Shown here piece by piece: positions 44,792 to 53,663 of a DNA stretch of 64,000 bases. Below the pieces are notes generated by a model, which worked only from the letters and a program-made list of their open reading frames with translations, was not told where the DNA came from and ran no database searches. Position numbers and translations under genes: made by a program. The stretch covers positions 1 to 64,000 of the forward strand of contig URGS01000004.1 in NCBI GenBank assembly GCA_900547415.1, read 5' to 3'. Source of the DNA: an uncultured Phascolarctobacterium sp. GTDB taxonomy: Bacteria; Bacillota; Negativicutes; Acidaminococcales; Acidaminococcaceae. Each line of letters starts with the position of its first letter. Position 1 is the stretch's first letter.

Positions 44792-44830
44792 AAAGCACGA
44801 GTTTCTCTGTATTAGAGAACTCGTGCTTTT
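44792..44830. terminator. bidirectional terminator between satP and hydF
   Basis: A 14-pair stem with one bulged T (AAAGCACGAGTT... / ...ACTCGTGCTTTT) has A and T runs on the two sides and can end both convergent transcripts. Confidence 0.92.
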
Positions 44831-44888
44831 GTATTTCCATATACATAGTAAATTGGTTATATTTGCATAAAATAATGCATAAACATTC

Positions 44889-46115
44889 TTATTTAAGCAG
44901 GCTACTAATTTCAGGTAATGGCTCAACAGTACGCTTTAAAATGCCATTCATATAGGCAATGGCTATACCATAATTGGTAATAGGTATGTTTTGCTGAACT
45001 GCACTGCTGTAGCGATGCTGTATTTCACGCTCATTTAACATGCAGGCGCCGCAGTGGATAATGAGCTTATAGCTGCCTAAATCTGCAGGAAATTCTGTGC
45101 CGCTGGTAAATTCAAAAATAGGCTCTGACTTAGTGTAGCTGCGAATCCAGGCGGGAAGCTTTACTGTTCCAATATCACCGCATTGACGGTGGTGTGTGCA
45201 GCCTTCACTAATAAGGATTTTATCTCCGTTTGTGATATTGTCCAAGTGACGTACGCCATGAACAGCATCATAAAGGTTACCTTTATAGCGTGCCATTAGG
45301 ATTGAAAAGGATGTCAAGGGTATGTCTGGTGATAGCATTTTATTAACCTTGCCAAAAACTTGACTATCTGTAATAACAAGGCGCGGGGGAGAGCAGAGCT
45401 TGCCTAGTGCATCCTGAAGCTCTGTTTCTCTAGTTACGATTGCAATAGCACCCTTATCAATAATATTTCGTAGTATCTGTTGTTGTGGCAGAATAAGGCG
45501 TCCCTTAGGTGCAGCACTGTCTATGGGAGTAACCATTACTACAACATCTCCAGGGACAAGAATATCGTTTACTAAAGGATTTTCTTTATTCTTGGGGGCA
45601 AGAGCCGCAATGGCCTCCTTAAGCTCATGAATATTAGTATTATTTGCTGCACTGATAAAAAAGCACTTATTAGTAAGCTTTAGGGCAGACGCTGTCAAAA
45701 GTGCCTGCTCCATTTCTTCTAGCAGCTCCTTTTTGTTAAATACTAATAGGGAAGGAATTTTCTTGCTTTGGATATGCTGCCATAGTTGAATATCTTCAGC
45801 ACACAGTCCTGATTTGCTGTCTACTACAAGGAGTGCAATATCTGTTTTATTTAGAACCTGGTAGGCCTTGCTTACACGAAGCTGACCTAATTCACCTTCG
45901 TCATCAATGCCGGGAGTATCAATCATCATTACAGGTCCTAAGGGTAAGAGCTCCATGGCTTTATGGACTGGGTCAGTAGTAGTTCCCTTGCAGTCACTCA
46001 CAATCGCAAGGCTTTGACTGGCCAGTGCGTTTATCAGGCTGGATTTGCCTGCATTGCGACGGCCAAAGATGCCTATATGGATGCGTTCTCCTGATGGGGT
46101 GGAGTTAAGGCTCAT
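44889..46115 (-). CDS. hydF: [FeFe]-hydrogenase H-cluster maturation GTPase HydF
   Basis: Scaffold GTPase on which the 2Fe subcluster of [FeFe]-hydrogenase is built. The 408-residue protein has an N-terminal Era-like GTPase domain (FGRRNAGKSSL, DTPGIDDEG, NKKE), a dimerisation domain and the cluster-binding cysteines in EGCTHHRQCGD and HCGAC, matching the C-x-H...H-C-x2-C pattern. An in-frame start 42 bases upstream is rejected: GGAGGTT precedes ATG at 46115. Its partners hydE and hydG are not in the window. It shows that the cell also makes an [FeFe]-hydrogenase, besides the NiFe-like complex to its left. Confidence 0.93.
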   Translation of the reverse strand: MSLNSTPSGERIHIGIFGRRNAGKSSLINALASQSLAIVSDCKGTTTDPVHKAMELLPLGPVMMIDTPGIDDEGELGQLRVSKAYQVLNKTDIALLVVDSKSGLCAEDIQLWQHIQSKKIPSLLVFNKKELLEEMEQALLTASALKLTNKCFFISAANNTNIHELKEAIAALAPKNKENPLVNDILVPGDVVVMVTPIDSAAPKGRLILPQQQILRNIIDKGAIAIVTRETELQDALGKLCSPPRLVITDSQVFGKVNKMLSPDIPLTSFSILMARYKGNLYDAVHGVRHLDNITNGDKILISEGCTHHRQCGDIGTVKLPAWIRSYTKSEPIFEFTSGTEFPADLGSYKLIIHCGACMLNEREIQHRYSSAVQQNIPITNYGIAIAYMNGILKRTVEPLPEISSLLK

Positions 46116-46146
46116 TATATAAATAACCTCCTTAAATAATTTGGCC

Positions 46147-46177
46147 AAAAAAAGCACTGCCCTAGAGCAGTGCTTTT
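46147..46177 (-). terminator. terminator after the nicotinate phosphoribosyltransferase gene
   Basis: Ten-pair stem (46151-46160 with 46167-46176 by eye) that in the minus direction ends in a run of Ts. It lies just upstream of hydF, so hydF depends on readthrough or its own weak promoter. Confidence 0.85.
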
Positions 46178-46181
46178 GAAA

Positions 46182-47234
46182 TTACTCAACAAGTTCCAGA
46201 CGAGGATTGGGGTTGTAGCGGCGGCCTGCCTTAGCGCAGTCCTTGCCATCAACTTTAACGATATCAGCAGTAAAGTTAATATTGCCGTCAAAGAAGCTGG
46301 AGCCAACAGCATAGGTATCAACAGGAACACCCATTTCTTCAAAGGCTGCTACACGAGCCGCATCAAAACCGCCGGAAACGATGATTTTAACATGGTTGAA
46401 GCCCTCTGCATCCAAAGCCTTACGCACATTGCAGACCAGCTCTTTGCAGACACCAGTAGGCTTAAAGGTACCGATTTGAGTCCACAGGCTCTTGTCGACC
46501 ATGCTGCCGGATGTATCAAGGCGTACACCAACCAGCTTTTTGCCAAGTTTGCGAGCAACAGCGAGGGAGGTGTTTACACAGTCGTTATCAAAGTCAACCA
46601 GAGCAATACGTGCAATACTGGGATCAACATATTTATCAAAGGCTGCAGTTGCTGCAACAGTATCACCATTATATGCTGCAATGAGAGCGTGAGGAATGGT
46701 GCCTAAACCTTTACCACCACAGGCTTTAGCATTAGCATCGGTGGAGAAGCCGCTTAAGCCGCCAATTTTAGCCGCATAGCCATCGGATTCCTGGGTTTGA
46801 TAAATGTCATAGCGAGCAGGGAAGAAAAGTACGGGTTTGCCGTTAGCTGCCTTAACAACTTTACGTACATTGGTAGCAATGCGGCTTTGACGAGCCAAAG
46901 CACCAAGATACAGAGTTTCAAGGTGAGCAAAGTCAGCATAATCGCCTTCAATGGTCATAACTGTTTCCCATTCTTCAACTTCGTCACCATCATGAAGTGC
47001 ATGAATAATGAGATTTTCAGGATTAAAGGAGCATTTTTTCAGCAGAGCAATTGTTTCATCAATGCCGCAGAGAACCACGTTGGCACGGGGGAAAATTTGC
47101 ATTAATACGCGGGGATGATGATTATCGCCATTTAAGATTTCCTCAGAACGGAGGAAATACGCATCAGTGTAATAACCAGCCTTAATTTTATCTACAGGAA
47201 AGCCAAAGCTTTCAACAGGTAAACGATTTGCCAT
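46182..47234 (-). CDS. pncB: nicotinate phosphoribosyltransferase
   Basis: Makes nicotinate mononucleotide from nicotinate and PRPP in the NAD salvage pathway. The 350-residue protein is of the short NAPRTase type: AGYYTDAYF near the N-terminus, the LVDFDNDC segment, VRLDTSGSM and the IIVSGGFD phosphate-binding loop. Cysteines and histidines near the C-terminus (DCAKAGRRYNPNPRLE) are usual for this subgroup. The preferred start is ATG 47234, seven bases after GGAGG; a TTG at 47249 overlaps that Shine-Dalgarno. Confidence 0.9.
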   Translation of the reverse strand: MANRLPVESFGFPVDKIKAGYYTDAYFLRSEEILNGDNHHPRVLMQIFPRANVVLCGIDETIALLKKCSFNPENLIIHALHDGDEVEEWETVMTIEGDYADFAHLETLYLGALARQSRIATNVRKVVKAANGKPVLFFPARYDIYQTQESDGYAAKIGGLSGFSTDANAKACGGKGLGTIPHALIAAYNGDTVAATAAFDKYVDPSIARIALVDFDNDCVNTSLAVARKLGKKLVGVRLDTSGSMVDKSLWTQIGTFKPTGVCKELVCNVRKALDAEGFNHVKIIVSGGFDAARVAAFEEMGVPVDTYAVGSSFFDGNINFTADIVKVDGKDCAKAGRRYNPNPRLELVE

Positions 47235-47261
47235 CTTCAGAGCCTCCAATTTTTATTTGTT

Positions 47262-47322
47262 ACAGAGATTTCTCTGTTGAATATATTAAAAATATGATAC
47301 AATATTAGCGTTTATTATTCAA
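47262..47322 (-). promoter_or_regulatory. pncB promoter with leader palindrome
   Basis: On the minus strand TTGAAT (47322-47317) and TATCAT (47299-47294) are 17 bases apart. ACAGAGATTTCTCTGT at 47262-47277, a perfect inverted repeat of seven bases each side, lies in the new leader and also close to where a plus-strand promoter for the next gene would bind. It could be an operator. Confidence 0.45.
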
Positions 47323-47358
47323 GTTATTTCAGTAAAATTTATTAAGGTTGATATTATT

Positions 47359-48441
47359 ATGAAGAAAAAATACACTGTCCTGCTGCTGTCAGCTCCTATT
47401 GGCTCAGGTCATAAACTGGCTGCAGAGGCTCTTGAACAGGTTTTTAGCCAGCAGCCAGATATTAATGTGATCCATGGCAATGTTTTTGATTTTTTTCCAA
47501 AATTCATAGGCAATACATTCCTGAGCTGCTATCTTAAAATTTTAGAGCTTTGTCCTTGGCTATACGAACTGGCCTATAAATGGGGAAATAGGGAAAACGG
47601 CTCTCTTTGGCTTAGAACTATCTTAAATAGGGTTTTGGCAAGGCTTGCTAAATCTTATTTAGAGGAGGTTAAACCTGATGCTGTTGTGGCGACCCATGCT
47701 ACGCCTGCAGGAATCATTAGCATTTATAAGGAGCAGCATCCTGATTTGTGGCTGGGTGCGGTAGTTACGGACTTTACAGTTCATCGCTGGTGGTTAGTAG
47801 ATGGTGTCAATACTTACTTTATTGGCAGTGAGCTGCTGCGTAAAAAAATAAAATGTGATGCAGAAATTTTGGCATACGGTATTCCGGTTCGTCAGCAGTA
47901 TCTGCATCTTGATAAGTCAAAATGCAGGGATGCCTTTGGCTGGGACGATGAGCAGCAGGTTTGTCTTTTAATGGGTGGTGGTGAAGGACTGCTTCCTATG
48001 GAAGAAATTGTGGAACAGCTGCAGTTAAAAATGCCTCAGCTTAGACTTTTAGCGATTACCGGCCGCAACGAAAAGCTGGCACAACGACTTGTTGAGCGCT
48101 ATGGCAGCTCTTTAGAGGTATATGGCTTTCGAGAGGATGTGCCCCAGCTGATGGCTGCAGCTGATATGATTATAACTAAGGCTGGCGGTCTTACTGCGGC
48201 GGAGGTAATGGTAAGCGATTTGCAGTTTTTGATATATAAGCCGCTGCCTGGTCAGGAGGCTGGTAATGCTGCATTTCTTCATCGTCACTGTCACGCCTAT
48301 GTTGCTCATAATTTAGAGCAGTTGGTAGACGGCGTAATCAATATGAGTCGTGACAGCTCAGTACCGCATCAATTTTATGGACGTCCTAATGCAGCAGAAG
48401 ATATTTGTGCATATGTTATGAAAAAGCTGCCTTCCGAATAG
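47359..48441 (+). CDS. glycosyltransferase, MGDG synthase/UgtP-like (GT28 family)
   Basis: A 360-residue glycosyltransferase of the family that adds sugars to diacylglycerol, related to MurG. The N-terminal domain shows SAPIGSGHKLAAEAL and VATHATPAG; the C-terminal donor-binding domain shows LLMGGGEGL and KAGGLTAAE. It probably works at the membrane inner face on glycolipids or a lipid-linked precursor. Donor and acceptor cannot be told from sequence. It is a single-gene unit ended by a terminator. Confidence 0.83.
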   Translation: MKKKYTVLLLSAPIGSGHKLAAEALEQVFSQQPDINVIHGNVFDFFPKFIGNTFLSCYLKILELCPWLYELAYKWGNRENGSLWLRTILNRVLARLAKSYLEEVKPDAVVATHATPAGIISIYKEQHPDLWLGAVVTDFTVHRWWLVDGVNTYFIGSELLRKKIKCDAEILAYGIPVRQQYLHLDKSKCRDAFGWDDEQQVCLLMGGGEGLLPMEEIVEQLQLKMPQLRLLAITGRNEKLAQRLVERYGSSLEVYGFREDVPQLMAAADMIITKAGGLTAAEVMVSDLQFLIYKPLPGQEAGNAAFLHRHCHAYVAHNLEQLVDGVINMSRDSSVPHQFYGRPNAAEDICAYVMKKLPSE

Positions 48442-48483
48442 ATTTTTCCAGGCTGTAAAGATAGCTATGAAGGCTTGAAAATG

Positions 48484-48508
48484 AGGCTCTCTATGGAGAG
48501 CCTTTTTT
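48484..48508 (+). terminator. rho-independent terminator after the glycosyltransferase gene
   Basis: Eight-pair stem (AGGCTCTC with GGAGAGCCT), short TAT loop and six Ts. Confidence 0.92.
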
Positions 48509-48528
48509 GTTTGTAAAATTTGCAACAC

Positions 48529-48557
48529 TTGACTATTGACTGGTTCATAACTATAAT
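48529..48557 (+). promoter_or_regulatory. promoter of the dprA-topA operon
   Basis: TTGACT at 48529-48534 and TATAAT at 48552-48557, spacer 17. A second TTGACT at 48536 is too close to the -10. Confidence 0.7.
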
Positions 48558-48637
48558 GGTAGAAAAAATATAAATATTATGACGGCTGTGGCGAGAAGTT
48601 GGCTCTGACTGCATAATAACAAGAGGAGTGACTTTTT

Positions 48638-49813
48638 GTGATGAAGGATGTATTTTATCTTGCTGCTGTTTGCGCTGTAGTTCCTGGTCTTGGAAGAGCC
48701 AAGCTTCCGGTTCTTATTGCTAGACTTGGCAGTGCAGAGGCTGTCTTTAAGGCGTCTGCAGAAGAGCTTGAATCTCAGGGAATTTTAAAGCCATCTCAGA
48801 TTAGTAATTTTATTGCTAATAGAAGGGATGATCTGCCTGAGCGTATTGAGAGTTTTTGCAGCAGGCAGAATGTGACACTGTTATCAATTTATGATGATGA
48901 CTATCCATACAGCCTGAAGAATATTAGTGACCCGCCTTTAATATTATACATCAAGGGTACTATGCCTAAGGACTTCTGCGGTATAGCTATTGTAGGCTCT
49001 AGAAGGGCGACCTCCTATGGTCTAAAAGCGGCAGGAGTTTTTTCAGGAGCTTTGAGCAGAGAAGGCCTTACTATTATTAGTGGTGGAGCCAGAGGCATAG
49101 ATACAGCCGCTCACGAGGCCTGCCTATATGCAGGCGGTAAAACCATAGCTGTCTTAGGTTGTGGTCTGGATATAGTTTATCCACCTGAAAATGCAGAGCT
49201 TTTTAAGAATATTTGCAGGCAGGGAGCTGTTATTTCTGAATATGCTCCTGGAACTAAGCCATTGCCTAATAATTTCCCGGCACGCAATAGAATTATTGTA
49301 GGCCTGTCTTCTGCAGTTATTGTTGCTGAGGCTGCTCGTAAAAGCGGTGCTATTATTACTGCTAATATTGCGGCAGATGAAGGCAGGGATGTTTACTGTG
49401 TTCCAGGTAATATTTTTGATGGCACCAGCATTGGCTGCCACGACCTGATTCGCAATGGAGCTAAGCTTGTGGATTCCCCTGAGGATGCATTGGAAGATGC
49501 AGCTAGCTGGAGAAATTTGCTGAAGCATGACATTCATCAGCAGGATTTATTTGAGATGGCTTTAATAGAGTCTGATATATCAAAGGAAGAAAAGAGAGAA
49601 GAAAAACCAAAGCAGCTGAAAAAGGCCCTTCCAGACAGCGTATCACCCCTTGGAAAAAAGCTGTGGGAGTTGCTTGGGCAGGGAGCTCTTTCGTTGGAGG
49701 AGCTTACTGAGCAAAGCGGTACGGACTTTACGGCTGTTAGTATAGAGCTGTTGGATTTACAGGTAGCGGGTCTGGTTGGAGTTAATCAGGCACAGCGTTA
49801 CCATCGCAGCTAG
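48638..49813 (+). CDS. dprA: DNA-processing protein DprA
   Basis: Loads RecA on incoming single-stranded DNA during transformation. The 391-residue protein has an N-terminal helix-hairpin-helix-like region (to about 75), the Rossmann-fold DprA core (AIVGSRRATSYG, SGGARGIDTAAHE, VLGCGLD, NNFPARNRII) and a C-terminal winged-helix DML1-like domain. The start is GTG 48638 or ATG 48641, after AGGAG. It precedes topA by eleven bases, a common Firmicute order. Confidence 0.93.
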   Translation: MMKDVFYLAAVCAVVPGLGRAKLPVLIARLGSAEAVFKASAEELESQGILKPSQISNFIANRRDDLPERIESFCSRQNVTLLSIYDDDYPYSLKNISDPPLILYIKGTMPKDFCGIAIVGSRRATSYGLKAAGVFSGALSREGLTIISGGARGIDTAAHEACLYAGGKTIAVLGCGLDIVYPPENAELFKNICRQGAVISEYAPGTKPLPNNFPARNRIIVGLSSAVIVAEAARKSGAIITANIAADEGRDVYCVPGNIFDGTSIGCHDLIRNGAKLVDSPEDALEDAASWRNLLKHDIHQQDLFEMALIESDISKEEKREEKPKQLKKALPDSVSPLGKKLWELLGQGALSLEELTEQSGTDFTAVSIELLDLQVAGLVGVNQAQRYHRS

Positions 49814-49824
49814 GAGGAGAACGG

Positions 49825-52113
49825 ATGACTAAAAATTTGGTAATAGTGGAGTCTCCCACGAAATCCAAAACCATAGAGAAGTTTTTAGGCAAGACCTTTA
49901 CTGTAAAGGCTTCTATGGGCCATTTGCGTGATTTGCCAAAAAGCACCTTTGGTGTGGATGTAGAAAATGATTTTGAGCCTAAATACATTAATATTCGCGG
50001 TAAAGGTGATTTAATTAAAGAACTGAAGGCTTTGGCTAAAAAGTCAGACAAAGTCTATCTGGCAACTGACCCTGACCGCGAGGGTGAGGCAATTAGCTGG
50101 CATTTAGCCAATATTCTGGGCTTGGACCAGGATAAAAATTGTCGTATAGAGTTTCATGAAATCACTAGTACTGCTGTTAAGGATGCTATTAAGCACCCTC
50201 GTACCATCGACATGAATATGGTTGATGCTCAGCAGGCACGACGTATTATCGACCGCATTGTAGGTTACAAGATTAGTCCTATGCTGTGGCCTCTGCGTAA
50301 GGGTCTCAGTGCTGGTCGTGTTCAGTCTGTAGCCGTAAAAATCGTTGCGGACCGTGATAAGGAAATCCAGGAATTTGTACCGCAGGAGTATTGGACATTA
50401 AGTGCCAAGCTGAGAGAAAATTCCAAAGCACCAATATTTGAGGCTGATGCTGTCAAATACAAGGGCAAAAAACTGGAAATGCACACTGCAGAGGAGGCCC
50501 ACGCTGCTGAGGCTGCTTTGGCAGGCGCTGAATATATTGTAGGTGAATCTACTAAAAAGGAACGTAGGCGTCATGCTGTACCGCCCTTTACCACATCTAG
50601 CATGCAGCAGGAGGCCAATAAAAAACTGGGTTTCTCTGCCAAAAAGACTATGATGGTAGCGCAGCAGCTTTATGAAGGCGTTAATGTTGGTAAAGCTACT
50701 GTAGGTCTTATAACCTATATGAGAACTGACTCTGTTCGTTTAGCAGATGTTGCTATTCAGGAGATTCGAGAATATATTGAAACAAAATTGGGCGTAGCAT
50801 TTCGCCCGGAAAAGCCTAATTACTTTAGCAGCAAGAAGAACGCACAGGATGCCCATGAGGCTATTCGTCCTACCAGCGTTATGCGTACACCTGAAGAAAT
50901 GATGGCTTATCTTAATCGTGACCAGCTGCGTTTGTATACTCTCATATGGAATCGTGCTGTTGCTAGCCAAATGAGTGATGCTGTTTATGATGTAACTACC
51001 TTGTTGATTAACGCAGGTGACTACCAGCTTCGCTCTAGCGGCTCAATTTTGAAGTTCCCTGGCTTTTTGCAGCTGACTGCAAAATCCATGGATGACGAAG
51101 AAAAGGATAAGCAGGTGCCTTATTTGGAAGCAGGTAGTAAGCTTCTGCTGCACAAGCTGCTGCCAGCTGAGCAGCACTTTACTGAACCGCCTGCTCACTT
51201 TACAGAGGCATCTCTTGTTAAGGAGCTGGAGGAAAAGGGAATTGGTCGTCCTTCTACCTATGCTACTGTTATTCAAACCATTCAGGATCGTGGCTATGTA
51301 GCTAAGGAGCAAAAGAAGCTGCTTATCACTGAGCTTGGCGTAAAGGTAAACGGTTGGCTGACTGAAAACTATTCCCGTCTTATTGATATTCCCTATACTG
51401 CAGCAATGGAGTCTCAGCTTGATGAAATTGCCGAGCATAAGGTTGATAAAAAAGATATTATTCGTGATATTTACACCTATCTCGAGGATGTAAAACCTAA
51501 TCCTCTGCCTCCTGCGCCGCCACCGCCGCCGTCTGGAATTTTCTGTGAGAAGTGTGGCCGTGAAATGGTTATTAAGGACGGGCGCTTTGGCAAATTCCTG
51601 GCATGTCCAGGTTTCCCGGACTGCCGCAATGCTAAGCCCATTTTGAAGAAGATTGGTGTAGCTTGTCCTATTTGCGGCGCTGATATTGTAGAGCGTAAAA
51701 GTAAAAGCAGAAAAACCTTCTATGGTTGTGAAAAATATCCTGAATGTGGCTTTGTAAGCTGGGATAAGCCTTTGGCGGAAAAATGTCCTGACTGCGGGTC
51801 TCTTATGAGTGAACATGTGGAGCGCAATGGTCGTAAGGTGAGGTTCTGTCTGAATCCGGAGTGCAAAAATGCTCGTCCTGTGCGTGTTTCCAAGGCTACA
51901 GCAGAGGAAACTGCTGAAGTAAAAGCTGCTGCTAAAAAGACAAGCACTAAAGCTGCTCCTAAAAAAACTACTGCCAAAACAGCAGTTAAGGCTTCTGCTA
52001 AAAAGGCAGCAGCTAAAACTACTATTAAAAAGACTGCAGCCAAGAAGACTACAGCTAAAAAGACAGCAGCAACCAAATCTGCTCGTACTAAAAAGACAGA
52101 AGCAAAAGAATAA
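49825..52113 (+). CDS. topA: DNA topoisomerase I
   Basis: Type IA topoisomerase that relaxes negative supercoils. The 762 residues include the TOPRIM domain (VIVESPTKSKTIEKFLG, TDPDREGEA), the active-site tyrosine in TYMRTDSVR, and the DRGY hinge. Three C-terminal zinc ribbons follow (CEKCGREM, CPICGADI, CPDCGSLM). The last 65 residues are almost only Lys, Ala and Thr, a histone H1-like tail unusual in length for this family. GGAGG precedes ATG 49825. Confidence 0.96.
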   Translation: MTKNLVIVESPTKSKTIEKFLGKTFTVKASMGHLRDLPKSTFGVDVENDFEPKYINIRGKGDLIKELKALAKKSDKVYLATDPDREGEAISWHLANILGLDQDKNCRIEFHEITSTAVKDAIKHPRTIDMNMVDAQQARRIIDRIVGYKISPMLWPLRKGLSAGRVQSVAVKIVADRDKEIQEFVPQEYWTLSAKLRENSKAPIFEADAVKYKGKKLEMHTAEEAHAAEAALAGAEYIVGESTKKERRRHAVPPFTTSSMQQEANKKLGFSAKKTMMVAQQLYEGVNVGKATVGLITYMRTDSVRLADVAIQEIREYIETKLGVAFRPEKPNYFSSKKNAQDAHEAIRPTSVMRTPEEMMAYLNRDQLRLYTLIWNRAVASQMSDAVYDVTTLLINAGDYQLRSSGSILKFPGFLQLTAKSMDDEEKDKQVPYLEAGSKLLLHKLLPAEQHFTEPPAHFTEASLVKELEEKGIGRPSTYATVIQTIQDRGYVAKEQKKLLITELGVKVNGWLTENYSRLIDIPYTAAMESQLDEIAEHKVDKKDIIRDIYTYLEDVKPNPLPPAPPPPPSGIFCEKCGREMVIKDGRFGKFLACPGFPDCRNAKPILKKIGVACPICGADIVERKSKSRKTFYGCEKYPECGFVSWDKPLAEKCPDCGSLMSEHVERNGRKVRFCLNPECKNARPVRVSKATAEETAEVKAAAKKTSTKAAPKKTTAKTAVKASAKKAAAKTTIKKTAAKKTTAKKTAATKSARTKKTEAKE

Positions 52114-52137
52114 TTTACTAAAAGAATAGAGGTATAT

Positions 52138-53451
52138 ATGAAACCCATACATATTATTGGCGCTGGTTTGGCAGGCTGTGAGGCAGCTTGGCAGCTGGTA
52201 AAACGTGATATTCCTGTAATCCTGCACGAAATGCGTCCTGTTAAAAGCAGTGCTGCACATAAAACGGATTACTTTGCAGAGCTTGTTTGCAGCAACTCCC
52301 TGCGTGCTGCAAATGTAGAAAACGCAGTTGGTCTTCTGAAGGAGGAAATGCGTCATTTAGGCTCCCTGATTATGGCTAAGGCTGATGAGCATCAGGTTCC
52401 TGCAGGTGGAGCGTTAGCTGTTGACCGTGATGGCTTTGCCGCTGCTGTAACTGAGACTGTGAAAAATCATCCCTTGGTTACTGTTATTCATGAAGAGGTA
52501 ACTGATTTAGAGAAGCTGGAAGGCATAGTAATTGTTGCCAGTGGTCCTTTGACATCAGAAGCTCTCTTTGCCAATATTAAGGAAATGCTCCATGAGGACT
52601 ATTGTCATTTCTTCGATGCAGCGGCACCAATCGTAACTGCAGACTCCTTAGACTATGACAAGGTTTATCGTGCATCCCGCTATGATAAGGGTGGAGCAGA
52701 CTACCTAAACTGCCCCTTCTACACAAAGGAAGAATATCTTGCCTTTTGGAATGAGCTGTGCAGTGCAGAAGGTGCTCCGGTAAAGGATTTTGAGCATGAT
52801 GTATTTGAAGCGTGCATGCCTATTGAGGAAATGGCATCCCGCGGTGAGGATACTATGCGTTTTGGTCCCTTAAAGCCTGTTGGGCTGGTCGATCCTAGAG
52901 TTGGCAAAGAGGCCTATGCAGTAGTACAGCTTCGTCAGGATAATGCTGCTGCTTCTTTGTACAATATTGTTGGCTTTCAGACTCATTTGAAATGGCCTGA
53001 GCAGCGTCGTGTGTTTGGCATGATTCCTGGCTTGGAAAAGGCTGAATTTGTCCGTTTTGGAGTAATGCATAAGAATACCTATTTAAAATCTCCTCAGCTT
53101 TTAGATAAGCATTTCTGCCTAAGAAAAAATGAGCGCTTTTATTTTGCTGGTCAGATGACAGGTGTAGAGGGCTATGTAGAGTCTGCTGCATCAGGTCTGA
53201 TGGCAGGTATTCATGCAGCACGTGCTGCCATGGAGCTGGCTGCTGTTGATTTTCCTGATGTGACTGCATTGGGATCTCTGGCAAATTATATTAGCAATCC
53301 TGAGATTGAGGATTTCCAGCCTATGAATATTAATTTTGGCATAATTCCGCCTTTGGAAATTCGTATTCGCAAGAAACGCGAAAAGAATGCTAAATTAGCT
53401 GAGCGCTCCCTAGAAGCACTTGGTAGCTTTATTTCCGCTAAGGAAATTTAA
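52138..53451 (+). CDS. trmFO: tRNA (uracil-5-)-methyltransferase TrmFO (folate/FAD-dependent)
   Basis: Methylates U54 of tRNAs using methylenetetrahydrofolate and FADH2. The 437-residue protein opens with the FAD-binding GAGLAGCEAAW motif; a conserved cysteine segment (AELVCSNSLRA) and GPLKPVGLVDPR, QMTGVEGYVESAA and FGIIPPLE are family blocks. It lies 24 bases after topA and before xerC, the normal order in Firmicutes. Confidence 0.95.
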   Translation: MKPIHIIGAGLAGCEAAWQLVKRDIPVILHEMRPVKSSAAHKTDYFAELVCSNSLRAANVENAVGLLKEEMRHLGSLIMAKADEHQVPAGGALAVDRDGFAAAVTETVKNHPLVTVIHEEVTDLEKLEGIVIVASGPLTSEALFANIKEMLHEDYCHFFDAAAPIVTADSLDYDKVYRASRYDKGGADYLNCPFYTKEEYLAFWNELCSAEGAPVKDFEHDVFEACMPIEEMASRGEDTMRFGPLKPVGLVDPRVGKEAYAVVQLRQDNAAASLYNIVGFQTHLKWPEQRRVFGMIPGLEKAEFVRFGVMHKNTYLKSPQLLDKHFCLRKNERFYFAGQMTGVEGYVESAASGLMAGIHAARAAMELAAVDFPDVTALGSLANYISNPEIEDFQPMNINFGIIPPLEIRIRKKREKNAKLAERSLEALGSFISAKEI

Positions 53452-53468
53452 CAAATAAAAATATTACG

Positions 53469-53503
53469 AATTTCTTGACAATTTTTGTATCTAGGGCTAA
53501 GAT
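53469..53503 (+). promoter_or_regulatory. candidate xerC-codY promoter with CodY-like box
   Basis: TTGACA at 53475-53480 and TAAGAT at 53498-53503, spacer 17. AATTTCTTGACAATT at 53469-53483 overlaps the -35 and matches the CodY consensus at 12 of 15 positions, which could provide autoregulation. Confidence 0.4.
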
Positions 53504-53537
53504 TATAGTGTAATTTTCATTATGCTGATTCAACGGA

Positions 53538-53575
53538 GAAGCAGTGCTGTTAAAGCACTGCTTCTTTCAGCTTTT
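53538..53575 (+). terminator. hairpin between trmFO and xerC
   Basis: An 11-pair stem (53538-53548 with 53554-53564) followed by a broken T-rich tail. It can end the dprA-topA-trmFO transcript. It lies about 30 bases after a candidate promoter, so it may also act as an attenuator for xerC-codY. Confidence 0.75.
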
Positions 53576-53663
53576 TCAGATATATATATAATATTAGAAA
53601 ATTTTGAAATTTTACTTGCGAGTGAATTGCGTTTGTGATAATCTTTAATATAAGGAAATGTTT

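Noticed and set aside
51043..52356. 437-codon minus-strand frame opposite topA/trmFO
   Set aside because: Cys/Ser/Phe-rich shadow of the Lys/Ala repeat region; no start signal.
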